From JBFWQM01 sp050249455 (lineage in GTDB: Bacteria; Pseudomonadota; Alphaproteobacteria; MPNO01; VGEU01): a stretch of 7,315 nucleotides of DNA. Below the pieces are notes generated by a model. That model did not search any database and was not told the origin of the DNA. It was given only the letters and a program-made list of their open reading frames with translations. This document shows, one piece after another, positions 1-6,734 of this stretch; position 1 is the stretch's first letter, and each line of letters opens with the position of its first letter. Position numbers and translations under genes: made by a program. The DNA lies in the NCBI GenBank assembly GCA_050249455.1, contig JBFWQM010000254.1, forward strand, positions 1 to 7,315, written 5' to 3'.

Positions 1-730
1 CCTTGATCTTGACCGGGAAGCACGAGACGGTGAAGCCGGTCGCCGGCAGCGCCTCCAGGTTCGACAGCTTCTCGATGTGGCAGTAGCCGATCTCGCGCCC
101 GGCGCGGTGGCCTTCCCAGATGATCGAGGCATCGTGCGTCGCCTCCCACCGCTGGCGGGTGTGGATGAACGGCGCATCCCAGCTCCACGCGTCGGTGCCG
201 GTGACGCGCACGCCGCGCGAGGTAAGGTAGAGCGTCGCCTCGCGCCCCATGCCGCAGCCGGACGGCACGTAGTCGTCGCGGCCGTACTTCACGCCGGCGC
301 TGGTGTTGACCAGGACGATGTCGAGCGGCTGCAAGGCGTGGCCGATGCGCGAAAGCTCCGCCTCCACCTCCGCCGCCGAGACGACGTGGCCGTCCGGCAG
401 ATGGCGGAAGTCGAGCTTCACGCCGGGGTTGAGGCACCAGTCCAGCGGTACCTCGTCGATCGTGATGGCGCGCCGGCCGCCGTCCATCGTCGAGGCGAAG
501 TGGTACGGCGCGTCGAGGTGCGTGCCGGTGTGGGTGGTAAGGCTGAGAATCTCGATCGCCCAGCCCTCCCCGTCCGGCAGGTCGGCCGGCGTCAGGCCGG
601 GGAAGAACGCGCCCATCTCGGCGGCGGTCTCCTTGTGGCCGCGGTAGGTGACCTCCGGGCACAGGCCCGGCGGGTCGGACGCGATGCCGCCCTGCAGGCT
701 GCACGAGATGTCGACGAAACGGCGCGCCAT
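1..730 (-). CDS. Cyclase family protein (kynurenine formamidase/isatin hydrolase-like metal hydrolase), 3' end off the window
   Basis: This frame reads 243 codons leftward from ATG 730-728 and is still open at base 1. Family members are about 250-270 residues, so only a short C-terminal tail should be missing. The diagnostic metal-binding motif HTGTHLDAPYHF lies at residues 67-78 and matches the family pattern HxGTHxDxPxHF, whose His and Asp residues bind a divalent metal in kynurenine formamidase and isatin hydrolase. Other family-like stretches are TGTDAWSWDAPF (177-188), YCHIEKLSNLEALP (216-229, with H218 and E220 as plausible further active-site residues) and CFPVKI (237-242). No signal peptide is visible, so it is probably cytoplasmic. 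Known members hydrolyse cyclic or linear amides and related bonds. The substrate here is unknown, and true kynurenine formamidase is unlikely because no other tryptophan-catabolic gene is nearby. It is the fourth gene of the leftward unit, 11 bases after the TRAP permease stop. The family call is firm; the reaction is open. Confidence 0.9.
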   Translation of the reverse strand, partial: MARRFVDISCSLQGGIASDPPGLCPEVTYRGHKETAAEMGAFFPGLTPADLPDGEGWAIEILSLTTHTGTHLDAPYHFASTMDGGRRAITIDEVPLDWCLNPGVKLDFRHLPDGHVVSAAEVEAELSRIGHALQPLDIVLVNTSAGVKYGRDDYVPSGCGMGREATLYLTSRGVRVTGTDAWSWDAPFIHTRQRWEATHDASIIWEGHRAGREIGYCHIEKLSNLEALPATGFTVSCFPVKIK

Positions 731-735
731 CGGCC

Positions 736-742
736 CCTCCTT
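736..742 (-). promoter_or_regulatory. Shine-Dalgarno site of the cyclase gene, overlapping the upstream stop codon
   Basis: Read on the minus strand, these bases are AAGGAGG, a near-perfect ribosome binding site 5 bases before ATG 730. Its first base (742) is the last base of the TRAP permease stop codon (744-742). It fixes the cyclase start and suggests translation is coupled to that of the upstream gene. Confidence 0.75.
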
Positions 743-2703
743 CAGCGGTACATGGTGGACGGCAGCCACAGCACGATCGCCGGGATCGCCACCAGCAGCG
801 CCAGCTTGATGAAGTCGGCCGCAACGAACGGCACGACGCCGCGGAAGATGCGCCCCATCGGCACGTCGTCCACCATCGTCTTGAGCACGTAGACGTTGAG
901 CCCGAACGGCGGCGTGATCATGCCGGTCTCCACCACGCACAGCATGACGATGCCCCACCACACCATGTCGTAGCCCATGTTGAGGATCAGCGGCGTCACG
1001 ATCGGCACCGTGATGACCATGACCGCGAAAGAATCCATCACGCAGCCGAGCACCAGGTAGACCAGCAGGAGCAGCGCGATCACCAGGACGGGCTCGAGCG
1101 CGAGCCCGCCGACCAGCGCCATCGCGTGCTCCGGGATGGCCGAGATGCCGACGAAGAACGAGAACGACAGCGCGCCGAAGATCAGGCCGTAGATCAGTGC
1201 GGTGGATCCGGTCGTCTCCCCCATCACCGACCAGAACGTCGCCGGCCGCAGCTTGCCGCGCGCCAGCGCGACCAGGAAGGCCCCGAACGCGCCCACGGCC
1301 GCGGCCTCGGTCGCGGTGAAGACGCCGCCGTACATGCCGCCGATGACGCCGCCGAACAGCAGCGCCACGGCGCCGCACTGGCGCAGCGCGGCCACGAATT
1401 CTTGAGCGCGCATCCGCACGGGCGGCGGCGCGATGTCGGGATCGATGCGCACCAGGATGCCGATGGTTGCAAGATACAGCGCCATCGCGATGACGCCGGG
1501 CACCAGCGCGGCGACGAAGAGCTGGCCGATCGAGGCCTCCGTCAGCAGCGCGAAGACGATCAGCGGCGCCGATGGCGGGATCAGCGCGCCCAGCGTGCCG
1601 CCGGCGGCGACGCAGCCGGTGGCGAGGCCGGGGGCGTAGCCGCGCGCGCGCATCTCCGGCAGCGCGACCCGGCCGAAGGTGGCCACCGTGGCGAGCGAGG
1701 AGCCGGTGACCGCGCCGAAGCCGGCACAGCCGCCCACGGTCGCCATCGCGAGCCCGCCGCGGAACAGGCCGACGAACGCCTGCGCCAGCCGGTAGACGTC
1801 ATTGGACACCCCCGCCACCGCGGCGAAGCTGCCCATCATCAGGAACAGCGGCAGGGTCGCGACCTGGCTGTTGGTCAGGAACCCGGCCGCCTCGGTCGCG
1901 AAGGCGCTGAACGCCGGCCCGAAGCCGATGAACAGCGCCGAGCCGGCGATGCCCATCAGCCCCATCACCGCGGCGAGCGGCACCAGCCCCAGCAGGCACG
2001 CCCACAGCAGCGCGAACGCGACGGCGACCGTCGTGCCGGGGGCGGACTGTGTCCACCGCGCGACCGCGGCAAAATCGAGCGCCGCATAGCCGGCCAGCGC
2101 CACGATCGCAACCGCCGCGGCGATGACGACGTTGCTGACCGTGCGCGAGGCGGTCGGCGGCAGCGGCCCCGCGGGACACGCCATCGCGCGGCGCACCAGG
2201 TTCGCCGCCGCGACCGCCTGCACCACGGCGGCGATGCCGATCAGGATCGCGGCGGCATAGAGGAACGGCGCCTGCGGCCAGTTCAGGATGATGGTGATGA
2301 GCCCCTGGTCGGCGACGCTTCGCGCGAAGACCCCGATGCGCCAGGCCAGGACCGCGAAAAAGACGAACAGCAGCACACTGCCGGCGGCGGCGAGCCACGC
2401 GGCGAGCCGCGGCGCCAGCCAGCGCTCCAGGATGTCGACGGTCAGGTTGACCCCACGGGCGCAGCCGGACGGCATGCACGCCGCCACGGCCACCGCGAAC
2501 GTCATCGACACCACCTCGTTGAGCGCCGCGACGCCGGAGTTCGCGAGCCAGCGCAGCAGCACGTCGGCCACCGTCACGCCGGAGACGATCAGCATGCCGA
2601 TCACGCCGAGGAAGGCGATCGGCCGGGTGGCGGCGGCGCACGCCTCCTGCAGCCGCTCGAGCGGCGGCGCGGGAGCGGCGTGCGCCGCGACGGAGGATGT
2701 CAT
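742..2703 (-). CDS. dctQM: TRAP transporter fused membrane subunits (DctQ-DctM fusion)
   Basis: This 653-residue integral inner-membrane protein imports a solute delivered by the periplasmic binding protein, driven by an ion (usually Na+) gradient. Residues about 1-175 form a DctQ-like small subunit with roughly four hydrophobic segments (about 28-50, 60-78, 105-125, 145-168). After a Pro/Ala-rich linker (about 176-188) there is an extra hydrophobic segment (about 191-211) and then the large DctM domain (about 225-648). DctM hallmarks are GGTLGALIPPSAP (368-380), GVFTATEAAAVGAF (460-473) and TPPFGLNVYVLK (597-608). A fused QM layout is well known in the DctP-type TRAP family and this length is ordinary for it. 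The start is the first ATG in frame. No strong ribosome site is visible in the 22 bases between it and the dctP stop, so translation may depend on coupling to dctP. Transport direction and general mechanism are secure from the family; the substrate is not. Confidence 0.95.
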   Translation of the reverse strand: MTSSVAAHAAPAPPLERLQEACAAATRPIAFLGVIGMLIVSGVTVADVLLRWLANSGVAALNEVVSMTFAVAVAACMPSGCARGVNLTVDILERWLAPRLAAWLAAAGSVLLFVFFAVLAWRIGVFARSVADQGLITIILNWPQAPFLYAAAILIGIAAVVQAVAAANLVRRAMACPAGPLPPTASRTVSNVVIAAAVAIVALAGYAALDFAAVARWTQSAPGTTVAVAFALLWACLLGLVPLAAVMGLMGIAGSALFIGFGPAFSAFATEAAGFLTNSQVATLPLFLMMGSFAAVAGVSNDVYRLAQAFVGLFRGGLAMATVGGCAGFGAVTGSSLATVATFGRVALPEMRARGYAPGLATGCVAAGGTLGALIPPSAPLIVFALLTEASIGQLFVAALVPGVIAMALYLATIGILVRIDPDIAPPPVRMRAQEFVAALRQCGAVALLFGGVIGGMYGGVFTATEAAAVGAFGAFLVALARGKLRPATFWSVMGETTGSTALIYGLIFGALSFSFFVGISAIPEHAMALVGGLALEPVLVIALLLLVYLVLGCVMDSFAVMVITVPIVTPLILNMGYDMVWWGIVMLCVVETGMITPPFGLNVYVLKTMVDDVPMGRIFRGVVPFVAADFIKLALLVAIPAIVLWLPSTMYR

Positions 2704-2725
2704 CGCGCCGGACGGCGGGCTGCGC

Positions 2726-3739
2726 TCAGCTGCCCGACTTCACCTTGGCCAGCGTCTCGCGGAACTGCTTCAGCACCGGCTCGGCGCCCGGCGTGGCCTT
2801 CACCCACGCCTCGGTCACCGGCGCGATCTTGTCGCGGATCGCCTTGTCCTGCGCCGGGTCGTAGGTGACGACGGTGTGCTTGTCCATGCCCTTGACCATG
2901 TTGCGGCCCTCGTCCTGGACGCTGTCCCAGAACGCGCCGAACAGCTTGCTCTGCGCCTCGCCCGAATTGTCGTCGATGACCTTGCGCGCAGCGGCGGGCA
3001 GCGCGTCGTAGCGCTTCTTCGACATGAACACGAGGCCGCTGGAGCCCGCCCACAGCGTATCGACGTGGAAGGCGCTGACCTCCGCCAGCTTGAACGGCTG
3101 GAAGCCGGTCCACGGCACGATGAAGCCGTCGGCGGTGCCGCGCTGCACCGCCTCGTAGATGCCGGTGATGGGCAGCGAGACAGGATTGCCGCCCAGGCGG
3201 GTGATGATCTCCGTCCCCACCTTGGCGCCGGAGATCACCTTGAGGCCGGACAGGTCGTCGATGGCCTTGATGGGCTTGGCCATGTGCAGGCTGTTCTGCG
3301 GCAGCGTGCAAATATAGAGCGGCACGATGTCCTTGTATTCGGCGCCCAGCGCGCCGGCCTGCAGCAGCCGCCACAGCGCGACCGAGCCGTCGGCCGCCTT
3401 CTCCACCTCGTAAGGCAAAGTGGCGACGTCCGTCAGGGGGAACTTGCCGGGCACGAAGGAGTGGATGCCCCAGGCGATCTGCACCACGTCGTCGACCACG
3501 CGGCTGTAGTAGTTGGTGTGGTTGGCCAAGGTCGGGCCGTCACGCACGTCGATGCGCACCACGCCCTTGCCCGCCTCGTTGATGCGCTGCGCCCACGGGT
3601 GGTGGACGCGGACGTTGAGGTGCGCCTGCGGGTTGTTCGTCGTGGCGAAGATCAGGGTCGTCTCCTGCGCCGTCGCGGGCGCGGCGGCAAGCCCGAACGC
3701 CGCGGCGGCCAGGACGCAAGTCCAGCGGAATGCCTTCAT
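2726..3739 (-). CDS. dctP: TRAP transporter solute-binding protein, DctP family, periplasmic
   Basis: This 337-residue protein captures the solute in the periplasm and hands it to the fused DctQM encoded next. The N-terminus is a classic Sec signal: K2 and R5, a hydrophobic Ala/Leu stretch (8-20), then PATA before Q25, giving a likely cleavage after A24. The mature protein opens with a beta strand (TTLIFAT, 27-33), as in the family. The central region DLSGLKVISGAKVG (162-175) followed by RLGGNPVSLP (181-190) and YEAVQRGTADGF (195-206) is the DctP hinge and ligand-binding block. The family usually reads GLK-(I/L)-R-V here, with the Arg binding the ligand carboxylate. In this protein that position is I169, so the ligand contact may differ. 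Start ATG 3739 has a good ribosome site (AGGGAG read on the minus strand, about 3748-3753) 8 bases upstream. It lies 58 bases after the monooxygenase stop, in the same direction, and probably belongs to the same operon. Confidence 0.95.
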   Translation of the reverse strand: MKAFRWTCVLAAAAFGLAAAPATAQETTLIFATTNNPQAHLNVRVHHPWAQRINEAGKGVVRIDVRDGPTLANHTNYYSRVVDDVVQIAWGIHSFVPGKFPLTDVATLPYEVEKAADGSVALWRLLQAGALGAEYKDIVPLYICTLPQNSLHMAKPIKAIDDLSGLKVISGAKVGTEIITRLGGNPVSLPITGIYEAVQRGTADGFIVPWTGFQPFKLAEVSAFHVDTLWAGSSGLVFMSKKRYDALPAAARKVIDDNSGEAQSKLFGAFWDSVQDEGRNMVKGMDKHTVVTYDPAQDKAIRDKIAPVTEAWVKATPGAEPVLKQFRETLAKVKSGS

Positions 3740-3797
3740 CGTGTCGTCTCCCTGCGGTTCGCCGGGTTCTTCGCCCCGGTTCGACTGAACGGATCGG

Positions 3798-4994
3798 CTA
3801 GAAGAACAGGTCGCTCGGCGGGTTGCCCAAGGTCACCGTGCCGTAGTTGAGCGCCGGGATGTCCCAGCCGCCGACGATGTGCGACTGCACCGCCTGCAGG
3901 TCGCGGAACGCGCGCTGCACGTGTCCGTGCTCGTAAAGACCGCGCCCGCCCTCGGCGGTGAACAGGATGTCGGTCGCCTGGCGGGCGAGCTTGACCGAAT
4001 AGGCCTGGTCGCGCCGGCTGCGCAGCCGGTGCTCGATCGACAGCGTCTCGCCGGCCTCGACCTTGCGCACCGTCTCGGTCAGCGAGCGGCGGTAGAGCAG
4101 CTCCGCCGCATCGATCAGCGCCGCCGCCTCCGCCACCCGCAGGTGCATGCTGGGCTTCTTCGACAGCGCGTCGTGGGCGTAGAGATTGACCCGGCTCTTC
4201 ATCTCATCGACGAAGGATTCGAACGCGCCGCGCGCGATGCCGGCCGCCGGAGCGGAGATGGTGAAGGGAAAGATCGCCCATGCCGGGACGCGGTAGAGCG
4301 GGTTGTCGTGCAGCTTCGAGCCCGGCGTGGTGCCCTGGCCGAGGTCGGCGAGCCGGATCGTGCGGTGCTCCGGCACGAAGGTGTCGTCGATCGCGACCGA
4401 CTTGCTGCCGGTGCCGCGCAGGCCGATCACGTGCCAGTCGTCGATCACCTTGACCTCCGCCTTCGGCACCAGGACGAAGCGGATGTCGGGGATCGGCGGA
4501 TCGGTGCTGACCATCCCGGCGATGCAGGCGAGGATCATCCAGTCGGAGGCGTCGACCCCGCTGCAGAACGACCACTTGCCCGACAACCGGTAGCCGCCCG
4601 GCGCCTGGGTCAGCTTGCCGCCCGGCATGAAGCTGGAGGCGCTAAGCTTGCGCTCGGCCCAGAACTCCTGCTGCGCCTCCAGCGGGAAGTAGCAGAGGAA
4701 GAGGTCGTGGACGGAGATGATCGAGAACACCCAGGCCGCGGATCCGTCGCCACGGCCGAGCTCGGCCGCCACCTCGTAGATCGTGTCCGGCGGCACCGCG
4801 GGGCCGCCGAACCGCGCCGGCTTGTAGAGGTACCAGAGATCGGCGTCCCAGAAGTCCGCGATGGTCTGGTCCGGGATGCGCCGGTCGCGGCTGGTCGCCT
4901 CCGCCCGTTCGCGCAGCACCGGCACGAGCCGACGCGCGCGATCCATCAGCGCATCGCGGCCGTAGATGTCCGCCGCCTTGTGCAACGTCGCCAT
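3798..4994 (-). CDS. Group D flavin-dependent monooxygenase, acyl-CoA dehydrogenase fold (HsaA/HpaH-C2/DszC-like oxygenase)
   Basis: This 398-residue soluble protein has the acyl-CoA dehydrogenase layout: an N-terminal helical domain (about 15-115), a beta domain (about 116-225) and a C-terminal helical bundle (about 240-390). Its motifs fit the oxygenase branch better than true dehydrogenases. These are GYRLSGKWSFCSGVDASDW (134-152), GLRGTGSKSV (191-200) and RAFRDLQAVQSH near the C-terminus (361-372). In p-hydroxyphenylacetate hydroxylase C2 and HsaA, a Ser in the SG-type motif and a C-terminal His lie at the flavin C4a and substrate site; S145 and H372 are the likely counterparts here, by my alignment. 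I do not see the dehydrogenase catalytic Glu context. Length matches HsaA (about 394). Such enzymes use reduced FMN or FAD from a separate reductase, which is absent from this window. Start ATG 4994 follows a strong ribosome site (GGGGAGGA on the minus strand, 5000-5007). First gene of the leftward unit. Annotation pipelines often call it just acyl-CoA dehydrogenase; the substrate is unknown. Confidence 0.85.
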   Translation of the reverse strand: MATLHKAADIYGRDALMDRARRLVPVLRERAEATSRDRRIPDQTIADFWDADLWYLYKPARFGGPAVPPDTIYEVAAELGRGDGSAAWVFSIISVHDLFLCYFPLEAQQEFWAERKLSASSFMPGGKLTQAPGGYRLSGKWSFCSGVDASDWMILACIAGMVSTDPPIPDIRFVLVPKAEVKVIDDWHVIGLRGTGSKSVAIDDTFVPEHRTIRLADLGQGTTPGSKLHDNPLYRVPAWAIFPFTISAPAAGIARGAFESFVDEMKSRVNLYAHDALSKKPSMHLRVAEAAALIDAAELLYRRSLTETVRKVEAGETLSIEHRLRSRRDQAYSVKLARQATDILFTAEGGRGLYEHGHVQRAFRDLQAVQSHIVGGWDIPALNYGTVTLGNPPSDLFF

Positions 4995-5037
4995 CTCGGT
5001 CCTCCCCGTCGGCGCCGCCGTCGATGCGGCAGCTCTA

Positions 5038-5055
5038 ATTCCTTATTGCAGGAAT
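5038..5055. repeat. Perfect inverted repeat, candidate operator (ATTCCT-N6-AGGAAT)
   Basis: ATTCCT (5038-5043) and its reverse complement AGGAAT (5050-5055) flank a 6-base spacer, TATTGC. An 18-bp palindrome in the AT-rich part of a divergent promoter region is a typical dimeric-regulator site. It lies 44 bases from the leftward start and about 113 from the rightward start. I do not recognise the motif as belonging to a named regulator family. Confidence 0.5.
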
Positions 5056-5066
5056 AGTGCTGCAAT
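5045..5066. repeat. Perfect inverted repeat, second candidate operator (ATTGCAG-N8-CTGCAAT)
   Basis: ATTGCAG (5045-5051) and CTGCAAT (5060-5066) are exact reverse complements separated by 8 bases. The repeat overlaps the neighbouring palindrome (5038-5055) by 11 bases, so the two could be alternative or cooperative binding sites, or only one may be functional. Confidence 0.5.
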
Positions 5067-5154
5067 CGGCGCCGGGAGTCCACCCCGTTCGCGGCGGACG
5101 GCGGTTTCGCCGCGGCCGCCATGTCCGCTATCCTGCGGCATGACGGCGGCAGCC

Positions 5155-5159
5155 AGGGA
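5155..5159 (+). promoter_or_regulatory. Shine-Dalgarno site deciding the Baeyer-Villiger monooxygenase start
   Basis: AGGGA lies 9 bases before ATG 5169. The earlier in-frame ATG at 5121 is preceded by a GC-only stretch without a ribosome site and would add 16 residues before the usual short lead-in to the FAD motif. The start at 5169 is therefore preferred. Confidence 0.6.
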
Positions 5160-5168
5160 CCGGGGCGG

Positions 5169-6677
5169 ATGAAGGGGAGTTCAGGCGCGCCTGCGATCGT
5201 CATCGTGGGCGCCGGGTTCGGCGGCATCGGGCTCGCCATCGCGCTGAAGAAGGCAGGGATCGAGTCGTTCACGATCCTGGAGCGCGCGGCCGAGGTCGGC
5301 GGCGTGTGGCGCGAGAACAGCTATCCGGGCGCGGCGTGCGACGTGGCGTCCCGCATGTATTCCTATTCGTTCGAGTGCGGCTGGCCGTGGACGCGCAAGT
5401 TCGCGCCGCAGGCGGAGATCCTGGCCTACCTCAAGCACTGCGCCGACAAGTACGGCGTCGCCCGACACATCCGGTTCGGTACGGAGGTCGCCGGCGCCCG
5501 CTTCGACGAGCGCCGCGCGAAATGGCGCATCGAGCTGGCCGGCGGCGGACAGATCGAAGCCGACGTATTCGTTTCCGCCGTCGGGCTGTTCAACCGGCCG
5601 CGCTACCCCGACATCCCGGGCCGCGAGTCGTTCGCCGGCGTCCAGTTCCACTCGGCGCGCTGGAACCACGGCTTCGACCTCGACGGCAAGTCGGTCGCGG
5701 TGATCGGCACCGGCGCCAGCGCCATCCAGTTCGTGCCGGCGATCGCGCCGCGGGTGGGGAAGCTGCACGTCTTCTACCGTTCGCCGCAATACGTGTTCCC
5801 GCGCGGCGCGGCGCCGCTGCCCGAGCACCCGTCGTGGTGGCAGCGCCAGCCCCTGGCCCACCGGCTGGAGCGGATGCGCATCTTCGCCTCCTTCGAATCG
5901 CGCGGCCGCCAGCGCGGCTCGCCGCGCCTGACGGCGGAGGGCGAGGCGCGGTTCCGTGCCATCCTGGACACCAAGGTCCGCGACCCCGAGCTGCGCCGCA
6001 AGCTGACGCCGTCCCACCCGCTGGGCTGCAAGCGCACCCTGTTCTCCGACGACTGGTTCGACGCGCTGCAGCGCCCCAACGTCGAGGTGACCGACGCCGC
6101 GGTCGAGGCGATCGTGCCCGAGGGCGTGCGCACCCGCGACGGCGCTGTGCGGCCGGTCGACGCCATCATCTACGGCACCGGCTTCACCCCGACCGACTAC
6201 CTGACGCCGATGCGCATCATGGGGCTCGCCGGCCGCGACCTCAACGACGCCTGGCGCGGCGGGGCGGAAGCCTATCTCGGCATGACGGTCGCCGGCTTCC
6301 CCAACTTCTTCATGATGTACGGCCCCAACACCAACGTGGTCGGCAGCATCGTGTTCATGCTGGAGAGCCAGGCGCGCTACATCGTGGACGGCGTGCGCAC
6401 GCTGGCCCGCCGCGGCCCCGGCACGATGACCGTTCGGGAGGCGACGCAGCGCCGCTTCAACGACGAGATCCAGCGCCGCATCGCCGCGACGGTGATGGTG
6501 CAGGACACCTGCCACAGCTATTTCCGCGACACGACAGGCAAGGTGACGACCAATTGGCCGGGCTGGATGACCGAGTACCGGCTGCGCACCCGGCGGGTCC
6601 GGGCGGCCGACTATGCCTTCGCCGCCGCGCCGTCCGTGCAGGAGAGCCAACCGGCAACGCCGGTGGTGCCGGCCTGA
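5169..6677 (+). CDS. Class B flavoprotein monooxygenase, Baeyer-Villiger type (NAD(P)/FAD-dependent)
   Basis: Type I Baeyer-Villiger enzymes insert an oxygen atom next to a ketone using FAD, NADPH and O2, giving an ester or lactone. From ATG 5169 the protein has 502 residues. The FAD motif GAGFGG is at 14-19 and GGVWRENSYPGAACD at 44-58. The Baeyer-Villiger fingerprint FAGVQFHSARW occupies 155-165, and the NADP-binding Rossmann motif GTGASA is at 180-185. Next come YRSP (203-206, with R204 probably matching the NADPH 2'-phosphate Arg of phenylacetone monooxygenase), GCKRTLFSDDW (286-296) and YGTGF (335-339). R289 and D58 align with the catalytic Arg337/Asp66 pair of phenylacetone monooxygenase, so the active site looks intact. 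The fingerprint ends W-N, not W-P or W-D. The protein is somewhat shorter than phenylacetone or cyclohexanone monooxygenases (about 540), and its C-terminus is a Pro/Ala-rich tail. It is the first gene of the rightward unit, divergent from the transporter operon. The class is secure; the ketone substrate is unknown, and S- or N-oxidation is possible. Confidence 0.93.
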   Translation: MKGSSGAPAIVIVGAGFGGIGLAIALKKAGIESFTILERAAEVGGVWRENSYPGAACDVASRMYSYSFECGWPWTRKFAPQAEILAYLKHCADKYGVARHIRFGTEVAGARFDERRAKWRIELAGGGQIEADVFVSAVGLFNRPRYPDIPGRESFAGVQFHSARWNHGFDLDGKSVAVIGTGASAIQFVPAIAPRVGKLHVFYRSPQYVFPRGAAPLPEHPSWWQRQPLAHRLERMRIFASFESRGRQRGSPRLTAEGEARFRAILDTKVRDPELRRKLTPSHPLGCKRTLFSDDWFDALQRPNVEVTDAAVEAIVPEGVRTRDGAVRPVDAIIYGTGFTPTDYLTPMRIMGLAGRDLNDAWRGGAEAYLGMTVAGFPNFFMMYGPNTNVVGSIVFMLESQARYIVDGVRTLARRGPGTMTVREATQRRFNDEIQRRIAATVMVQDTCHSYFRDTTGKVTTNWPGWMTEYRLRTRRVRAADYAFAAAPSVQESQPATPVVPA

Positions 6678-6686
6678 CCGGCCGGC
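6668..6686 (+). other. GC stem-loop spanning the monooxygenase stop codon
   Basis: GCCGGCC (6668-6674) and GGCCGGC (6680-6686) can form a 7-bp stem with a 5-base loop, TGACC, that contains the stop codon (6675-6677). No T-run follows, so it does not look like a standard intrinsic terminator. In DNA this GC-rich it may be chance, or it could moderate readthrough into the next gene. Confidence 0.3.
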
Positions 6687-6734
6687 TAGGATGCCGCCGA
6701 CTTCCGAGGCATCACGAACGGGGACAAGCGCGAC

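Larger units (their letters stand above)
4995..5168. promoter_or_regulatory. Divergent intergenic region with probable promoters for both transcription units
   Basis: These 174 bases separate the leftward monooxygenase start from the rightward Baeyer-Villiger monooxygenase start, so both units must be transcribed from here or from further inside. A patch at about 5035-5066 is markedly AT-richer than its surroundings and carries two overlapping inverted repeats. I could not pick convincing -35/-10 pairs on either strand: TTGCAG occurs on both strands within the repeats as a weak -35-like element, but no good -10 follows at 16-18 bases. The promoter assignment rests on position and composition. 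Confidence 0.55.

Noticed and set aside
1126..2868. A 580-codon open frame on the plus strand opposite dctQM
   Set aside because: The predicted product is a low-complexity Arg/Ala/Asp/Gly/Gln-rich sequence. The minus strand here encodes an unmistakable TRAP permease.
3755..3783. A 5-bp inverted repeat (CCGGG/CCCGG) and a repeated CGGTTCG between the group D monooxygenase and dctP
   Set aside because: The stem is short with an 8-base loop and no T-run follows in the direction of transcription. Repeats this short are expected by chance in GC-rich DNA, so it is not called a terminator.
2288..3850. A 520-codon open frame on the plus strand over dctP and the start of dctQM
   Set aside because: No domain is visible, and it crosses two real genes and the gaps between them. 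It is a composition artefact.
3879..5057. A 392-codon open frame on the plus strand opposite the group D monooxygenase
   Set aside because: Its His/Arg/Leu-rich sequence has no family motifs and mirrors the codon bias of the real gene on the minus strand.
5121..5168. Upstream in-frame ATG for the Baeyer-Villiger monooxygenase, adding 16 residues
   Set aside because: It has no ribosome binding site and the extra residues do not resemble a signal peptide. ATG 5169 has a usable site and a standard distance to the FAD motif.
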